A model generated the notes under the pieces. That model saw only the letters and a program-made list of their open reading frames with translations. It was not told the DNA's origin and made no database searches. From assembly GCF_001274935.1 (NCBI RefSeq), contig NZ_LILC01000015.1, positions 21,150-85,149 of the forward strand: DNA of 64,000 nt, given 5' to 3'. Both the position numbers and the translations under genes were made by a program. Below are positions 29,354 through 39,577 of this stretch, one piece after another. The DNA comes from Priestia koreensis (lineage in GTDB: Bacteria > Bacillota > Bacilli > Bacillales > Bacillaceae_H). The first letter of the stretch is position 1. Each line of letters opens with the position of its first letter.

Positions 29354-29436
29354 ACCCGAACCAATCTCTATTTTAGGAATAGAATAGTACAAAAACGATT
29401 ACTTTTGATTTGAAAATAGAGGTAGGGATTATCTAA

Positions 29437-30786
29437 ATGAGCTCATTCTTTTTAAAGGGTTTAACAGGTGAAGTAGTCACGATAAACGATCCTAACTACG
29501 AATCCTCTCGTCAGGAATGGAATCGAGCTATTCAAAAGTACCCGTTAGTAATTGTGTACTGTGAACGAAAACAGGATGTTGTGAATGCGATTTGTTGGGC
29601 GCAAAGACGTCGTGTAGGCATTCGTATCCGTTCAGGAGGCCATCATTATGAAGGGTATTCGATAGGTGATCTTGTGCTGGTGATTGATATTAGTCGACTA
29701 AATGGACTAACACTGGACAAGAAGCACCACCGCCTAACAATGGAGGCAGGAGCTAAAAATACAGAAGTATATCACTTTGTTGGTTCAAAAGGCTATGTGT
29801 TTCCAGGCGGAACGTGTCCGACGGTTGGTGTGTCAGGATTCACGCTTGGAGGAGGCTGGGGACTTTCTAGCAGACGCTATGGTTTGGGGTGCGATAGATT
29901 GCTAGAAATAGAGCTAATCAACTATGAAGGAGGCATCATCAAAGCCAGTAGGTACTGTCATCCAGATCTTTTCTGGGCTTGTTGCGGTGCTGGTGGCGGA
30001 AACTTTGGTGTAGTCGTAAGCATGACCTTTCAGTTACCAAAACCGCGAACAAAACCGATCACCCTCGTTCGATTCTTCTATGTCGGAACAACGAAGAAAA
30101 AGCAAGAGAAGGTAATGGACATCTGGCAAAAGTGGTTGCCTACCTTGGACAAACGTATGACGCTCGTCACAAGCTTTTATAGTGCAGACGGAGAAGGGTT
30201 GGGTATTTTCGCTAACGGCTTCTTTTATGGTTCACCAAATAGAGCGAGGAAGCTTTTAGAGCCTTTTATGAAAGTAGAAGGTTTTCGACTCGAATTAGAA
30301 GAGCTTCCTTTTCTTGATGCTGTTAAAAAGATTGAGGAAACCTATCCACCGTCTGAAAAATTTAAATCCACCGGACGGTTTGTGCAACGACATTATTCGA
30401 AACAAGAACTTCAAGCAATTACAGAGCTCATCCAACAACCTGCTAAAGGATCTGTCTATGCTGCGATTTCCTTTTACGCTCTTGGAGGAGCAATAAAGGA
30501 AGTTGGAAGCACCGACACAGCCTTTTATTATAGAAACGCGCGGTATATCCTAGGATTTCAGTCAGTTTGGGTCAAAAATAGCGCTGCCTCAGCCAATCAA
30601 AAGTGGGTACGAGAACGCTTTGAATACATTAAAAGCATTACAGAAGGTTCCTATGTTAATTTCCCCATCAGCAACCTTCAAAATTATGAGCGTGAATACT
30701 TTGGAGAGAATGCTGAACGATTAGAACGGATAAACCGTAGATACGATCCGTATAACGTATTCCGTTTTCCTCAAGGTCTAAGATGA
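29437..30786 (+). CDS. FAD-linked oxidase, berberine-bridge-enzyme-like (YgaK/YvdP type)
   Basis: Flavin oxidase of the PCMH/BBE superfamily, 449 residues. The N-terminal FAD-binding PCMH domain has RSGGHHYEG (His69) and GGTCPTVGVSG (Cys127), the two positions that carry 8-alpha-histidyl and 6-S-cysteinyl links in bicovalent members. The C-terminal BBE segment ends with NYEREYFGENAERLERINRRYDPYNVFRFPQ. Substrates in this family are oligosaccharides, alkaloids or secondary metabolites; none can be chosen here. No signal peptide is visible. Confidence 0.88.
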   Translation: MSSFFLKGLTGEVVTINDPNYESSRQEWNRAIQKYPLVIVYCERKQDVVNAICWAQRRRVGIRIRSGGHHYEGYSIGDLVLVIDISRLNGLTLDKKHHRLTMEAGAKNTEVYHFVGSKGYVFPGGTCPTVGVSGFTLGGGWGLSSRRYGLGCDRLLEIELINYEGGIIKASRYCHPDLFWACCGAGGGNFGVVVSMTFQLPKPRTKPITLVRFFYVGTTKKKQEKVMDIWQKWLPTLDKRMTLVTSFYSADGEGLGIFANGFFYGSPNRARKLLEPFMKVEGFRLELEELPFLDAVKKIEETYPPSEKFKSTGRFVQRHYSKQELQAITELIQQPAKGSVYAAISFYALGGAIKEVGSTDTAFYYRNARYILGFQSVWVKNSAASANQKWVRERFEYIKSITEGSYVNFPISNLQNYEREYFGENAERLERINRRYDPYNVFRFPQGLR

Positions 30787-30792
30787 AGTTGA

Positions 30793-30834
30793 AAAAAGCC
30801 GCTACAAGATAAAATCTTGTAGCGGCTTTTTATT
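30793..30834. terminator. Terminator between the FAD oxidase and the small membrane protein genes
   Basis: AAAAGCCGCTACAAGAT pairs perfectly with ATCTTGTAGCGGCTTTT around three A residues, with T/A runs outside; it can act on both strands. Confidence 0.9.
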
Positions 30835-31149
30835 TTAAGCAATATGAGAAATAATTTGTCGATCTTGTAACACGGCGCGACCTTCTTCAGTAGCAGGTTG
30901 ATAGCCCTTTTCAATTAGTTCTTTAATATAGATTTTGTTGTAGACAAATGCGAATATGATACCCGTAATAAATGATCCAATTCCAACTGTAAAGGTTCCT
31001 ACGATTACCTCAATGACGAACATAATAACAGCCCATTTTAAATCCCCACGGAATAATGCCGGGAAGAAACCAAAAAAGAAAGTAGTCCAGCTAAATCCTA
31101 CTTTAACTTCTTTTTTTAAACCACCAGTTTTTGTAAGTGTAACTTTCAT
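30835..31149 (-). CDS. Small membrane protein of unknown function
   Basis: 104 residues. The N-terminus MKVTLTKTGGLKKEVKVGFSWTT is amphipathic. Two or three hydrophobic segments follow (FFFGFFPALFRG, WAVIMFVIEVIVGTFTVGIGSFITGIIFAFVYNKIYI), then a polar tail. It resembles DUF2628-like or HrgC-like small membrane proteins; I do not assign a function. ATG follows GAGGAGT. It converges on the FAD oxidase gene across a shared terminator. Confidence 0.65.
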   Translation of the reverse strand: MKVTLTKTGGLKKEVKVGFSWTTFFFGFFPALFRGDLKWAVIMFVIEVIVGTFTVGIGSFITGIIFAFVYNKIYIKELIEKGYQPATEEGRAVLQDRQIISHIA

Positions 31150-31821
31150 ATTGTATAACTCCTCTTAAATATTAAATTACGGGTCGTAAAATAAACATAG
31201 AAATAATGACAAATTCTTATTTACCCGAAATATCCATTTTTTATATTAAAATAATCTAGGAAAAAAGGCGATAGTTTTTTCCAAATTAAATTTAAAAAGT
31301 AAAATAAATCAATATATGAGTTAAATTTGCAGTAACCAATACGTTCTTTCTTTTTTCGTCTGTTTTTTCTATAATTTAGGGTAAATAGGTATTGTGTGGG
31401 CGCATAGAAAATTTCCATTTGATGATTCTAGACATAGGAACAGTCATCTTCGAATAGAAATAACGTATACTACATGTGAAGAACGGAACTTAGTGCATTT
31501 AAAGTCGAAAAAATTATATAAAGATATTTTACCTATGAAGGGCGATAATTCGCTTCATTTCAATAAAAGCAGAGAAACCCATATGTTTTTTAAAAAATTA
31601 ATCAAGACTTCTCCCTTTTTAAAACGCTTTAAATAGTTTATAATTATCAGATAATAGTAAATATTTTAAGCTCCAAATAATTAAAATGGTTTATAATATA
31701 GTTAGTTAGATCAGTGAGACAGAAAAGGTGTGTTCCAAGGGGATGTGGGGCTAGCTTTTTTCACATTCTAGAAAGAACAAAAATTCCTTTTTTGCCAATA
31801 CAGGGGATGAGGAAGGTTATC
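31150..31821. other. AT-rich intergenic region before mqo
   Basis: About 670 bp with no convincing gene. An 80-codon frame at 31394-31636 (plus) lacks a Shine-Dalgarno and family resemblance. A perfect TATAAT at 31692-31697 is a possible -10 for mqo but has no matching -35. The roughly 120-nt leader before mqo contains G-rich and T-rich patches but no fold I can name. Confidence 0.5.
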
Positions 31822-33357
31822 ATGAGTAAACTACCGAACAAAACAGACGTAATTTTAATTGGTGCCGGAGTAATGAGTGCAACACTAGGGGCATTACTGA
31901 AAGAATTAGCTCCAGAATGGGAAATTAAAGTGTTTGAAAAGCTCACAAGTGCTGGAGAAGAAAGCTCCAATGAATGGAACAATGCAGGTACAGGTCACTC
32001 AGCGCTATGTGAATTAAACTATACAACAGAAAAGTCGGACGGATCGATCGATATTTCGAAAGCAGTTAAAATCAATGAGCAGTTTCAATTATCCAGACAG
32101 TTCTGGTCCTACTTAGTAAAAAGTAACTTAATTCGCAATCCTGAAGATTTCATTATGCCCATTCCACATATGAGCTTGGTTCAAGGGGAAAAAGATGTAA
32201 CGTTCTTAAAAAAACGGTTGGAAGCGTTATCAAAAAGTCCGCTATTCCAAGGTATGGAATACTCAGAGAATCCTGAAAAGTTGAAGGAATGGATGCCTTT
32301 AATCATGGAAGAACGTACTTCTACTGAACCGATGGCAGCCACAAAAATTGATTCAGGAACTGACGTGAATTTCGGCGCACTAACACGTATGTTATTTGAC
32401 TATTTAAAAACAAAAAATGTCGAAATGAACTATAACCATGGTGTAAAAGACATTAAGCGCACAAGCAATGGGCTTTGGGAAGTTAAAGTTCATGACATGA
32501 ACAGCGGTAAAATTGAAAACCATACGGCCAAGTTTGTATTCATTGGTGCAGGTGGTGCAAGCCTACCTCTACTACAAAAAACAGGTATTCCTGAATCTAA
32601 GCAGATTGGCGGATTTCCTGTAAGCGGATTGTTTATGGTATGTAACAATCCTGAAGTCATTGAAAGACATCACGCAAAAGTATATGGAAAGGCAAAGGTA
32701 GGAGCTCCTCCGATGTCTGTTCCACATTTAGATACACGATTTATTGATAATAAAAAATCACTCCTATTTGGTCCATTTGCGGGCTTCTCGCCGAAATTCT
32801 TAAAAACAGGATCAAATTTAGATTTAATTGGTTCTGTGAAACCAAATAACCTGTTCACGATGTTAGCAGCAGGTATGAAAGAAATGTCATTAACAAAATA
32901 TCTTATTCAGCAAGTACTGTTGTCGAATGAAAAGCGCCTTGAAGAGCTACGAGAATTCATTCCAACAGCTAAGCTTGAGGACTGGGACGTGGTTATAGCA
33001 GGTCAACGCGTTCAGGTTATCAAAGACACAGAAGCAGGCGGAAAAGGAACGCTACAATTCGGTACAGAAGTTGTTACAGCTTCAGATGGAACGATCGCAG
33101 CCCTACTAGGTGCGTCTCCAGGTGCTTCTACAGCGGTTCACGTTATGCTTGAAGTATTAGAAAAATGCTTCCCGAAAAACATGAAAAACTGGCAGGGAAA
33201 AGTGAAAGAGATGATCCCATCTTACGGACTGTCACTTTCTGACCAGCCTGAGCTTTTCCGAGAACTTCATCAATCAACAGCAGAAACACTTGGTTTGGTG
33301 AAAAAAAAAGAGACTTCCGATCATTCGAATAAGGTAGGAACTGAAGTATATAGTTAA
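31822..33357 (+). CDS. mqo: Malate:quinone oxidoreductase
   Basis: Peripheral membrane FAD enzyme that oxidises malate to oxaloacetate and reduces quinone, bypassing NAD-malate dehydrogenase. The start is ATG 31822 after GAGGAAGG, giving 511 residues; the longer frame from 31714 adds 36 residues with no family likeness. Visible blocks are the FAD fold [15 protein letters not shown], the substrate-side [18 protein letters not shown] and the C-terminal [17 protein letters not shown]. Monocistronic, ended by a terminator. Confidence 0.95.
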   Translation: MSKLPNKTDVILIGAGVMSATLGALLKELAPEWEIKVFEKLTSAGEESSNEWNNAGTGHSALCELNYTTEKSDGSIDISKAVKINEQFQLSRQFWSYLVKSNLIRNPEDFIMPIPHMSLVQGEKDVTFLKKRLEALSKSPLFQGMEYSENPEKLKEWMPLIMEERTSTEPMAATKIDSGTDVNFGALTRMLFDYLKTKNVEMNYNHGVKDIKRTSNGLWEVKVHDMNSGKIENHTAKFVFIGAGGASLPLLQKTGIPESKQIGGFPVSGLFMVCNNPEVIERHHAKVYGKAKVGAPPMSVPHLDTRFIDNKKSLLFGPFAGFSPKFLKTGSNLDLIGSVKPNNLFTMLAAGMKEMSLTKYLIQQVLLSNEKRLEELREFIPTAKLEDWDVVIAGQRVQVIKDTEAGGKGTLQFGTEVVTASDGTIAALLGASPGASTAVHVMLEVLEKCFPKNMKNWQGKVKEMIPSYGLSLSDQPELFRELHQSTAETLGLVKKKETSDHSNKVGTEVYS

Positions 33358-33372
33358 AACGTTTACGTAACA

Positions 33373-33413
33373 AAAAAAGGAGAAAATCGACACCGATTTT
33401 CTCCTTTTTTATT
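33373..33413. terminator. Bidirectional terminator after mqo
   Basis: AAAGGAGAAAATCG pairs with CGATTTTCTCCTTT around ACAC, with A-run and T-run flanks. Its right end touches the stop codon of the convergent ECF S-component gene. Confidence 0.88.
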
Positions 33414-33948
33414 ATCGGAAAATGGAAGATCTTTTAAGTGCAGTACAAACAGGAATAGCAATCACCATGCCGACTACGTTTTGAACGATATTACCCGTAA
33501 TAGATGCTACTGGGGAAATCCAGTTATGGAATAGAATACCCTCACAAATATAGTAACCCGCTAGCATAACAGGCACAGAAACGATCGTAGCTATTAAATT
33601 AAAGGCAAAGCTTGTACCTCTGCGACCGTTTGACCAGGCAATTTTCCCAACAATATACCCCTGTAAGCCACGTGTTACAAAGCTAAATGGTGCCCATAGC
33701 GTCCAGCCGCTAAGATAATCAAATAGCGCCATTCCTACTGCTCCTGAAATGGCTCCTTTTTTAGGGCCAAACATGATCGAAGCAATAAACAACATCCCAG
33801 TTCCTAAGTGAACCAATCCACCATTTGCGGTAATGGGCAGCCTAATATTTATAAAAAATGTCGCCACAAATACAAGCGCAATTAGCATCGCCGTAATAAT
33901 TAAATCAAATGTCTTTGTGTTTGAAGCATATCCTTGTGTTCGTTGCAT
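33412..33948 (-). CDS. ECF transporter S component (substrate unknown)
   Basis: Substrate-binding integral membrane subunit of an energy-coupling-factor vitamin transporter. The start ATG 33948 follows AAAGGAA, giving 178 residues; the TTG at 33966 would place the ribosome-binding site inside the gene. About six membrane segments include the block HLGTGMLFIASIMFGPKKGAISGAVGMALFD, typical of the riboflavin/HMP-type S-component (former DUF1393) family. The shared EcfA/EcfT subunits are not in the window. No riboswitch is apparent upstream; a TATAAT is present about 40 bp before the start. Confidence 0.83.
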   Translation of the reverse strand: MQRTQGYASNTKTFDLIITAMLIALVFVATFFINIRLPITANGGLVHLGTGMLFIASIMFGPKKGAISGAVGMALFDYLSGWTLWAPFSFVTRGLQGYIVGKIAWSNGRRGTSFAFNLIATIVSVPVMLAGYYICEGILFHNWISPVASITGNIVQNVVGMVIAIPVCTALKRSSIFR

Positions 33949-34068
33949 ATGAATAATTCCTTTCAAATATGTTTTTGATAATTATAGTAGCATGAAATGT
34001 ATCAGAAAGTTGAAAAATTTTATTAGAATAAGAAATAAATATTATTTTTAAGATGTGTAGGAATGATT

Positions 34069-34096
34069 AAAAAGGGTTCTTACTAAAGTAAGAACC
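34069..34096 (-). terminator. Terminator of the four-gene defence operon
   Basis: On the minus strand GGTTCTTAC pairs perfectly with GTAAGAACC around TTTA, followed by CTTTTT. It lies 6 bp after the AIPR stop codon. Confidence 0.82.
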
Positions 34097-34102
34097 ACTA
34101 GG

Positions 34103-35908
34103 TTATACAATTGATTGTAGTTGTTTTTTACATTTGTTATGAAATTGAATCCAACATTGTTCCTTTTTAGCCCACTGCGTCACGTTTTGTTCACCAGCAG
34201 AATCTCTTAAGAATTCAAGGGTTGTCTGGGCAATTTCTTTAATTACATCATCCCACTTATCAGAAAGACCCTGTTTATCCCAAGTTTCTGTTAGATTAAT
34301 TGAGTCACCATAAACTAGTTTAAGCATAGCTGTAGTATAATATACGACATTTGCTTTATAGCCTTTTAAACCTAGAGCGTTTACTATATCCTGTACTTTT
34401 CTATTAATAATTACTCGTGCTATAAGCTCTTTATATAAGCTTCCTGTTAACTCCTTTAAGTCATCTTCAGATCCTTGTTCGTATTTCCAATAAGACTTGT
34501 TGAACTCCATAAATTTTTTAAAGGCTTCTTCTCCACCCTTGCTTGAAACATGAGGGAAACCTTCCCATGACATGAAATTTTTTGCCAAGTCAACTTTGTT
34601 TAACAAAAAGTCTTTAGGAAACTCTTTCTTGAACTCTGTCTGTTCTTTTCCTTTTTTTCTACGGTTTAAATCTACCATATATTGGCCGCGAGCTCTTTCG
34701 AAGTACCATTTAGATTCAGATTTTCTTTTATCTTGTGAAGGAATCCAAACAGATCTAGAAAAATGCTCTAAGGAAGACATAAATCTTGTGTTTGCTAAAA
34801 GGTCTGATTGATTAATTTTATTTTGAGTATTGGCGTATTTGGAGATCTTAGATACCATATCTTCTTCGATTAGCCTAGCGTTATCACTGTTTTCTTCAAC
34901 ACGTAGAATGGTAAGTTTTGTTTGAACGTATACGTCACTCAAATCAACTCCAGATTTATAAGCTTGATGAATGGAAGCTGTAGTTTGCCCTCCATTTACA
35001 ATTTGCCAACCTTCCAATGAATGAACTTTTACTAAGTTACTATCTGGAGATGAAATAATATCACCATTGTGAGCTACACTAGAAATTCCATTATTATATA
35101 CAACAAACATTTCTTTTTCATTATCATTTTTTAAAGTATCTCTGATACCTTTATTTGTTGATCCTTTAGCTTGTAAAAATGACCTTACGTTTCTTTCAAC
35201 TAGTTTAGGTCCCCACTTATCGTAGGCTTTAGCCAATAGCTCAGCAGAAATGAACCCTATGTAACAGTCAAAAGTACCGTTCGAGTTTGTTTGTTTTGGC
35301 TGTGGAACATACATCAATTCAAATGCCTGCTCAAATTCCTTTTGAAAATCGATAACAATACTAGAAGATTCTTGATCGGAAGAAGTTACTTGATAAATTC
35401 GATCTACATCCCAAACCTGTACATCTGTTTCAATTCCTTTTGTTGAGGTTATATCGATAAGTTTATTCGATCTATAGTATCTATTCGAGAAGATAGTAAT
35501 AGTTAACTTTTCAATTTCAATGCTATTATCGTCTAAAAGTTTTATTAGATCCATTATTGGATGAGAAGGGTCGATCGGAATGCTTGAATACTGACTAAAG
35601 AATCTTTTGGCTTTGTTAGCTAAATCTTTTAAAGTAGTCATTGATATTTCTTCGGGTACTTCCATAAATTCATCAAAATCCATGATATAGAGGTTAAGCT
35701 CATTTTCGTCTTCATCATAAGAATAAGCATCAACTTGGATATTTAAGTTTGGACGATAGAACTCTACATAAGTAGGAGAATGAGGAGTTTCCATATATGT
35801 AAGATATTCTTCGAGAAAAGCTTCAAAAGGAGATGTTTTTGACGTCTGTTTTTCAATTTCATTCATTAGTTCCTGATAAAAAGTTTGCAACTCATATTTA
35901 ACGCTCAA
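34103..35908 (-). CDS. AIPR-family protein of the defence operon
   Basis: A 601-residue protein of the AIPR (abortive infection phage resistance) family. The hallmark block is GWQIVNGGQTTASIHQAYKSG near residues 296-316; YNNGISSVAHNG and FISAELLAKAYDKWG precede it. The N-terminal 170 residues are acidic and less conserved. The family is found in operons with restriction-modification genes, and its biochemical activity is not established. The start is TTG 35908 with AGGTGG upstream, 13 bp after the stop of the PD-(D/E)XK gene. It is the last gene of the operon. Confidence 0.85.
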   Translation of the reverse strand: MSVKYELQTFYQELMNEIEKQTSKTSPFEAFLEEYLTYMETPHSPTYVEFYRPNLNIQVDAYSYDEDENELNLYIMDFDEFMEVPEEISMTTLKDLANKAKRFFSQYSSIPIDPSHPIMDLIKLLDDNSIEIEKLTITIFSNRYYRSNKLIDITSTKGIETDVQVWDVDRIYQVTSSDQESSSIVIDFQKEFEQAFELMYVPQPKQTNSNGTFDCYIGFISAELLAKAYDKWGPKLVERNVRSFLQAKGSTNKGIRDTLKNDNEKEMFVVYNNGISSVAHNGDIISSPDSNLVKVHSLEGWQIVNGGQTTASIHQAYKSGVDLSDVYVQTKLTILRVEENSDNARLIEEDMVSKISKYANTQNKINQSDLLANTRFMSSLEHFSRSVWIPSQDKRKSESKWYFERARGQYMVDLNRRKKGKEQTEFKKEFPKDFLLNKVDLAKNFMSWEGFPHVSSKGGEEAFKKFMEFNKSYWKYEQGSEDDLKELTGSLYKELIARVIINRKVQDIVNALGLKGYKANVVYYTTAMLKLVYGDSINLTETWDKQGLSDKWDDVIKEIAQTTLEFLRDSAGEQNVTQWAKKEQCWIQFHNKCKKQLQSIV

Positions 35909-35921
35909 CTAAATCAACCAC

Positions 35922-36932
35922 CTATTTAAGTATTTCATCTAATTCCACTTTAAATTTTATACAGTGTGTTAAATCAATGGAATAAGAGATATGAGAGATA
36001 GCAATTGGCAATTTTTCTTTTAATATTACTGGGAATTCTTCGTTTACTTTGTACACTTCTTCTTCTAAAACATTCATATAGATATCTGTATATTCGTTAT
36101 CTTGAAAGCCAGCTTTCAACAGTGAATCATTAAATTTTAATAGCAACTGGAGGGAGAAAGTATTAAATTTATTACGCAAGTCATCCACTAATTGCTGAAG
36201 AGTTTGCCCAAAGTTGCGGCTTGTTTCTAAATAACAAACATATATATATATGCTTGAAACAGCATCTGTAAGTTTTAATTGATTCTCATTAGAAATTCGA
36301 ATTTTTTTGTTTAATTGATCCTTAACTGTTTTTATTTCTACTCCCCAGCCACTAGTTCGAAAGTCAATTCGATCACTAAGAGGACCTCCCCAACCATTCA
36401 AAAGGAGAGGGGGCTTATCAGGGTTTTGTTTCATCCATTCTCTCATAAACCATAATTCCCCATATAAACCTCTTTGCTGCTCTTCATTAAGTTTCTTATA
36501 GCCACCGCGTTTGAAAAAGCTCTTCCATTTTTCTAACACTTTATAAATAACCGTAAAGAGAGGTTCAGTTAACTCTCTTGATATAACATTGTCAAAAACG
36601 TTTTGCATAATAGTTTCAAATAAATCTCCACTGTCTGGATCTGCCTGAATAAATTCAATAAAGTATCTGTCTTTTAGCGGTCCAAAGTTATCATGGAACT
36701 CCATTTTAATTTTTAAACCGTTCCATTTAGGTAATGAATTCATTTCATCTTCATCCCATGGGCCGTCAGGTATTTCGATGAAAAAGTATCTACATTTTGA
36801 AACTGTATCAATTCCTCCAAATGCAATAACATCTTCATGGAATAAAGGAACTAGGGGCATCACACCATTTTGAGTATCATTTTTAATTTGTGACAAATTA
36901 TTTTGATACAAATTAATAACTTGAGTATTCAT
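35922..36932 (-). CDS. PD-(D/E)XK-motif protein (DUF4420), probable nuclease
   Basis: 336 residues. A PD-(D/E)XK-like core is readable: Glu159 in GLYGELWFM, Asp190 in DRIDF, and Glu199-x-Lys201 in GVEIKTVKD. The match to the DUF4420 family, which is called a PD-(D/E)XK-motif protein, is by this pattern and by operon context. It is the only obvious nuclease candidate in the system. Its start overlaps the Z1 gene stop by 4 bp, indicating coupling. DNA cleavage is inferred, not shown. Confidence 0.8.
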   Translation of the reverse strand: MNTQVINLYQNNLSQIKNDTQNGVMPLVPLFHEDVIAFGGIDTVSKCRYFFIEIPDGPWDEDEMNSLPKWNGLKIKMEFHDNFGPLKDRYFIEFIQADPDSGDLFETIMQNVFDNVISRELTEPLFTVIYKVLEKWKSFFKRGGYKKLNEEQQRGLYGELWFMREWMKQNPDKPPLLLNGWGGPLSDRIDFRTSGWGVEIKTVKDQLNKKIRISNENQLKLTDAVSSIYIYVCYLETSRNFGQTLQQLVDDLRNKFNTFSLQLLLKFNDSLLKAGFQDNEYTDIYMNVLEEEVYKVNEEFPVILKEKLPIAISHISYSIDLTHCIKFKVELDEILK

Positions 36933-39577
36933 TGTATCCTTCCTTCTTCATTTACAGATTTGTTCTTTAGGTAAATGTCACTACTAATATTATTATTTGT
37001 TTCAGGAAAAGCTACAGCAAAACCTATTGGAATAAGGCTCGCATTAAACCCAACATCTTTAGTGTGATGGAATACAGGAGTATTAGGATTTAACGGATAA
37101 ATAAATAATTTAGGTGTTGTGATACTGCTTTTTCGATCTGTCTCATCAAATCTTTCTTGACCAGCAGCAACAATGGCCTTAACGTCTACTCGGTCTCTAG
37201 GAATTGAGTTTATATCGGCTGATTGACCACGAGTTACGCAGTTAGAGATAGAGAGTGGTCCAAGATTAACTTGTTGATTATGATTGCTAGGAATCCCTTC
37301 TACTATGATAACTTTCCAGTTGCGTAATTCTCCATAGTCATTGTTAAGTAATTCAATGTATTCAATAATGCTTTCAGACGACGACTTAGTAGACCCCTCG
37401 TAGGTTTGATAGTTTGATAGAAATGAAATAACATGTTCTACAGGTACATGTTCTGCGACGTGATATTTTGTTTTTCCTTTTCGCTCTTTCTTTTCCTGTT
37501 GGAGAATATTCGGATAGATTATCTCTATTAATTTTGTTGTAACTGCCATATTATTAATAAATACATCTTTTTCTTTTGAAAAAAGCCTAGTTTGATGAAG
37601 TTTATTACTATAATTTTGATAGGCTGCTTGCGCGTTTCGCATCTTTAGGTTACTTGTAAGCATCATTTTAGGATGAGCTAGCATGCGAATCGCATAGTTG
37701 CTTGGAGATAAATTTTCATCCTTCAACAATTCAAATTCGTCTCTCAATTGGTGCATAGCAACTGCTAGGTGCTCAAAGTTTGATGCAATATTGCTTGAAG
37801 TGTAAATGCGACATAAATCAAGATATGGTTTTCTATATCCGAACCAGCGCCCCATTTGCATAAGAGTATCGTACATTAGTGTATTGCGGTAATAGTAACT
37901 AATTGTTAGGCCTTCTAATGTTAAACCACGGGACAGTTTATCTCCTCCTACAGCAATAACGTTCAAACCTTTTTCTTTATGGCGGTGATATTCTAGAGTT
38001 TCTTCGCTATTTCCGTTTATCTCCATAACGTCGATTTTTGTGCAAATAGTTTTCATCTTCTCATAAACACTTTTCCAATTAAACGTGTCATAATTAGTTT
38101 CTCTGGATTGATTCCATAGAGCAGACTTTTCTACAAACTCTAATTTATAAAGTTTTTCTATCTCTTTAACAATGGAGCTATTAGGGCTAAAGCGCACTTG
38201 ATTAACAATATCATTAAATGCTTCCTCAACTACATCCTTTAAAGAACTTTGTACTGAAGTAAAACGAGAGGTATGAATAAGCATAGAATTGTGTTCATTT
38301 TCCTGTCCTCGTAACCCTCTAATTGATACAGTAATCAAGAAAGCTTCAATAGCCTCTTTAAGTTTAGGTGGAATAGTATTCAATTTATAATGTTCATCTT
38401 TTTTCTTAATACTATTGAAAATTTTTTCGTCTGTTTCTCCAATATCAACGATCAGAGACGGGCGACCATCGTCAGCATCTTCAGACGTATTAAAAAATTC
38501 ATCAGGTCCGCAATAAGCTGTAGGTTTTGGTAATCCAATTAAAAAATCTTTAGGATATAAATCTTGCCCTTGATCTAATGTTTCATTATGAGTTCCTATT
38601 AATAAATTAGCAAAAGGTGTAGCTGTATAGCCGACATATACTTTTTGCTCAAACAGCATTAAAGTCTCCCTAATAAGTCTGTTAATAGTTTTTGGGTCTT
38701 CTCCCTTTTTTTTATCACTAGTATCAATTGAAGCTTGGTCTGCTTCATCATCAATAATTAATGTAGGGATGTGTGAATCACCAGCTTGAGAGATTAAATT
38801 TTTCATTAAATCAATTAATCGCTCAAGTACATCTTTATTTTTCTTCACAACAAGAAGTGTCTTATTTCCACTTAAATTATATGAGATATTTGCTTGTATA
38901 CCTGTTACATCATTTTCTACTGAGGTTAGAGCATGAATAAAATGATCGTCGTCATTATTAAGTATTGTACCAACACCAATATTTGATTTTCCAATAACTT
39001 CTTCTTCTAAACGTAATTGAGTTTGTGCTCGCAAGTCATTATGAATACCTGATAATACAATTACTAACTTGTAACCTTCGTCATATGCTTTATTAATGAG
39101 GCCAGTAAAGTTGGCAGTTTTACCAGATTGAACATATCCAAGTACTAAACCACGAAAGTCAAATGAGCTAATTTCCTTAGGGTTCCCAATCGAGCGGAAG
39201 ATTTCATCTGTTGTTTCATCAATTACATCAATAACATCCTGTTTCCATTTTTTCTTTTGAACTAAATATTGTTGATATCTTTGCCAAAAAAAACGATCAG
39301 TTCTTTTTTTTACATCATACCAACCGTTAGGTTCATTTACTCGCAACACAACAGGGGATGAATGATAAATAACCCCTACATAAGTGGTGTATAATTCTAG
39401 TTTCCAGTTTTCTATCGTTCTTTTTTCAACTTCGTTATTTGTAACAAAATTATCCATAAACATACAGGTTTTATTAAATAATTCTTCTTTTGAAACGCTG
39501 CTGTTATTAATGGATTTAAATGTATTGTATTGAACTTTAAAAAAGTTAAAATAATCTTCTTTAGTTGTCACCTGCAT
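36929..39577 (-). CDS. Z1-domain SF2 helicase-like ATPase of the defence operon
   Basis: 882 residues. A P-loop GYVQSGKTA (147-155) and a Walker B DDEAD (276-280) mark an SF2 helicase-like ATPase. The C-terminal Z1 part has GGDKLSRGLTLEGLTISYYY and LMQMGRWFGYRKPYLDLCRI (about residues 540-595), the latter serving as motif VI-like arginine fingers. Z1 proteins are known from predicted MutL/MORC restriction systems, where they may translocate or remodel DNA. It overlaps the ATPase gene by 17 bp and the nuclease gene by 4 bp. Confidence 0.9.
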   Translation of the reverse strand: MQVTTKEDYFNFFKVQYNTFKSINNSSVSKEELFNKTCMFMDNFVTNNEVEKRTIENWKLELYTTYVGVIYHSSPVVLRVNEPNGWYDVKKRTDRFFWQRYQQYLVQKKKWKQDVIDVIDETTDEIFRSIGNPKEISSFDFRGLVLGYVQSGKTANFTGLINKAYDEGYKLVIVLSGIHNDLRAQTQLRLEEEVIGKSNIGVGTILNNDDDHFIHALTSVENDVTGIQANISYNLSGNKTLLVVKKNKDVLERLIDLMKNLISQAGDSHIPTLIIDDEADQASIDTSDKKKGEDPKTINRLIRETLMLFEQKVYVGYTATPFANLLIGTHNETLDQGQDLYPKDFLIGLPKPTAYCGPDEFFNTSEDADDGRPSLIVDIGETDEKIFNSIKKKDEHYKLNTIPPKLKEAIEAFLITVSIRGLRGQENEHNSMLIHTSRFTSVQSSLKDVVEEAFNDIVNQVRFSPNSSIVKEIEKLYKLEFVEKSALWNQSRETNYDTFNWKSVYEKMKTICTKIDVMEINGNSEETLEYHRHKEKGLNVIAVGGDKLSRGLTLEGLTISYYYRNTLMYDTLMQMGRWFGYRKPYLDLCRIYTSSNIASNFEHLAVAMHQLRDEFELLKDENLSPSNYAIRMLAHPKMMLTSNLKMRNAQAAYQNYSNKLHQTRLFSKEKDVFINNMAVTTKLIEIIYPNILQQEKKERKGKTKYHVAEHVPVEHVISFLSNYQTYEGSTKSSSESIIEYIELLNNDYGELRNWKVIIVEGIPSNHNQQVNLGPLSISNCVTRGQSADINSIPRDRVDVKAIVAAGQERFDETDRKSSITTPKLFIYPLNPNTPVFHHTKDVGFNASLIPIGFAVAFPETNNNISSDIYLKNKSVNEEGRIQ

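Noticed and set aside
31394..31636. 80-codon plus-strand frame, with a SigB-like GTTTT/GGGTAA pair just before it
   Set aside because: No Shine-Dalgarno, no recognisable similarity, and the promoter-like pair lies too close to the start.
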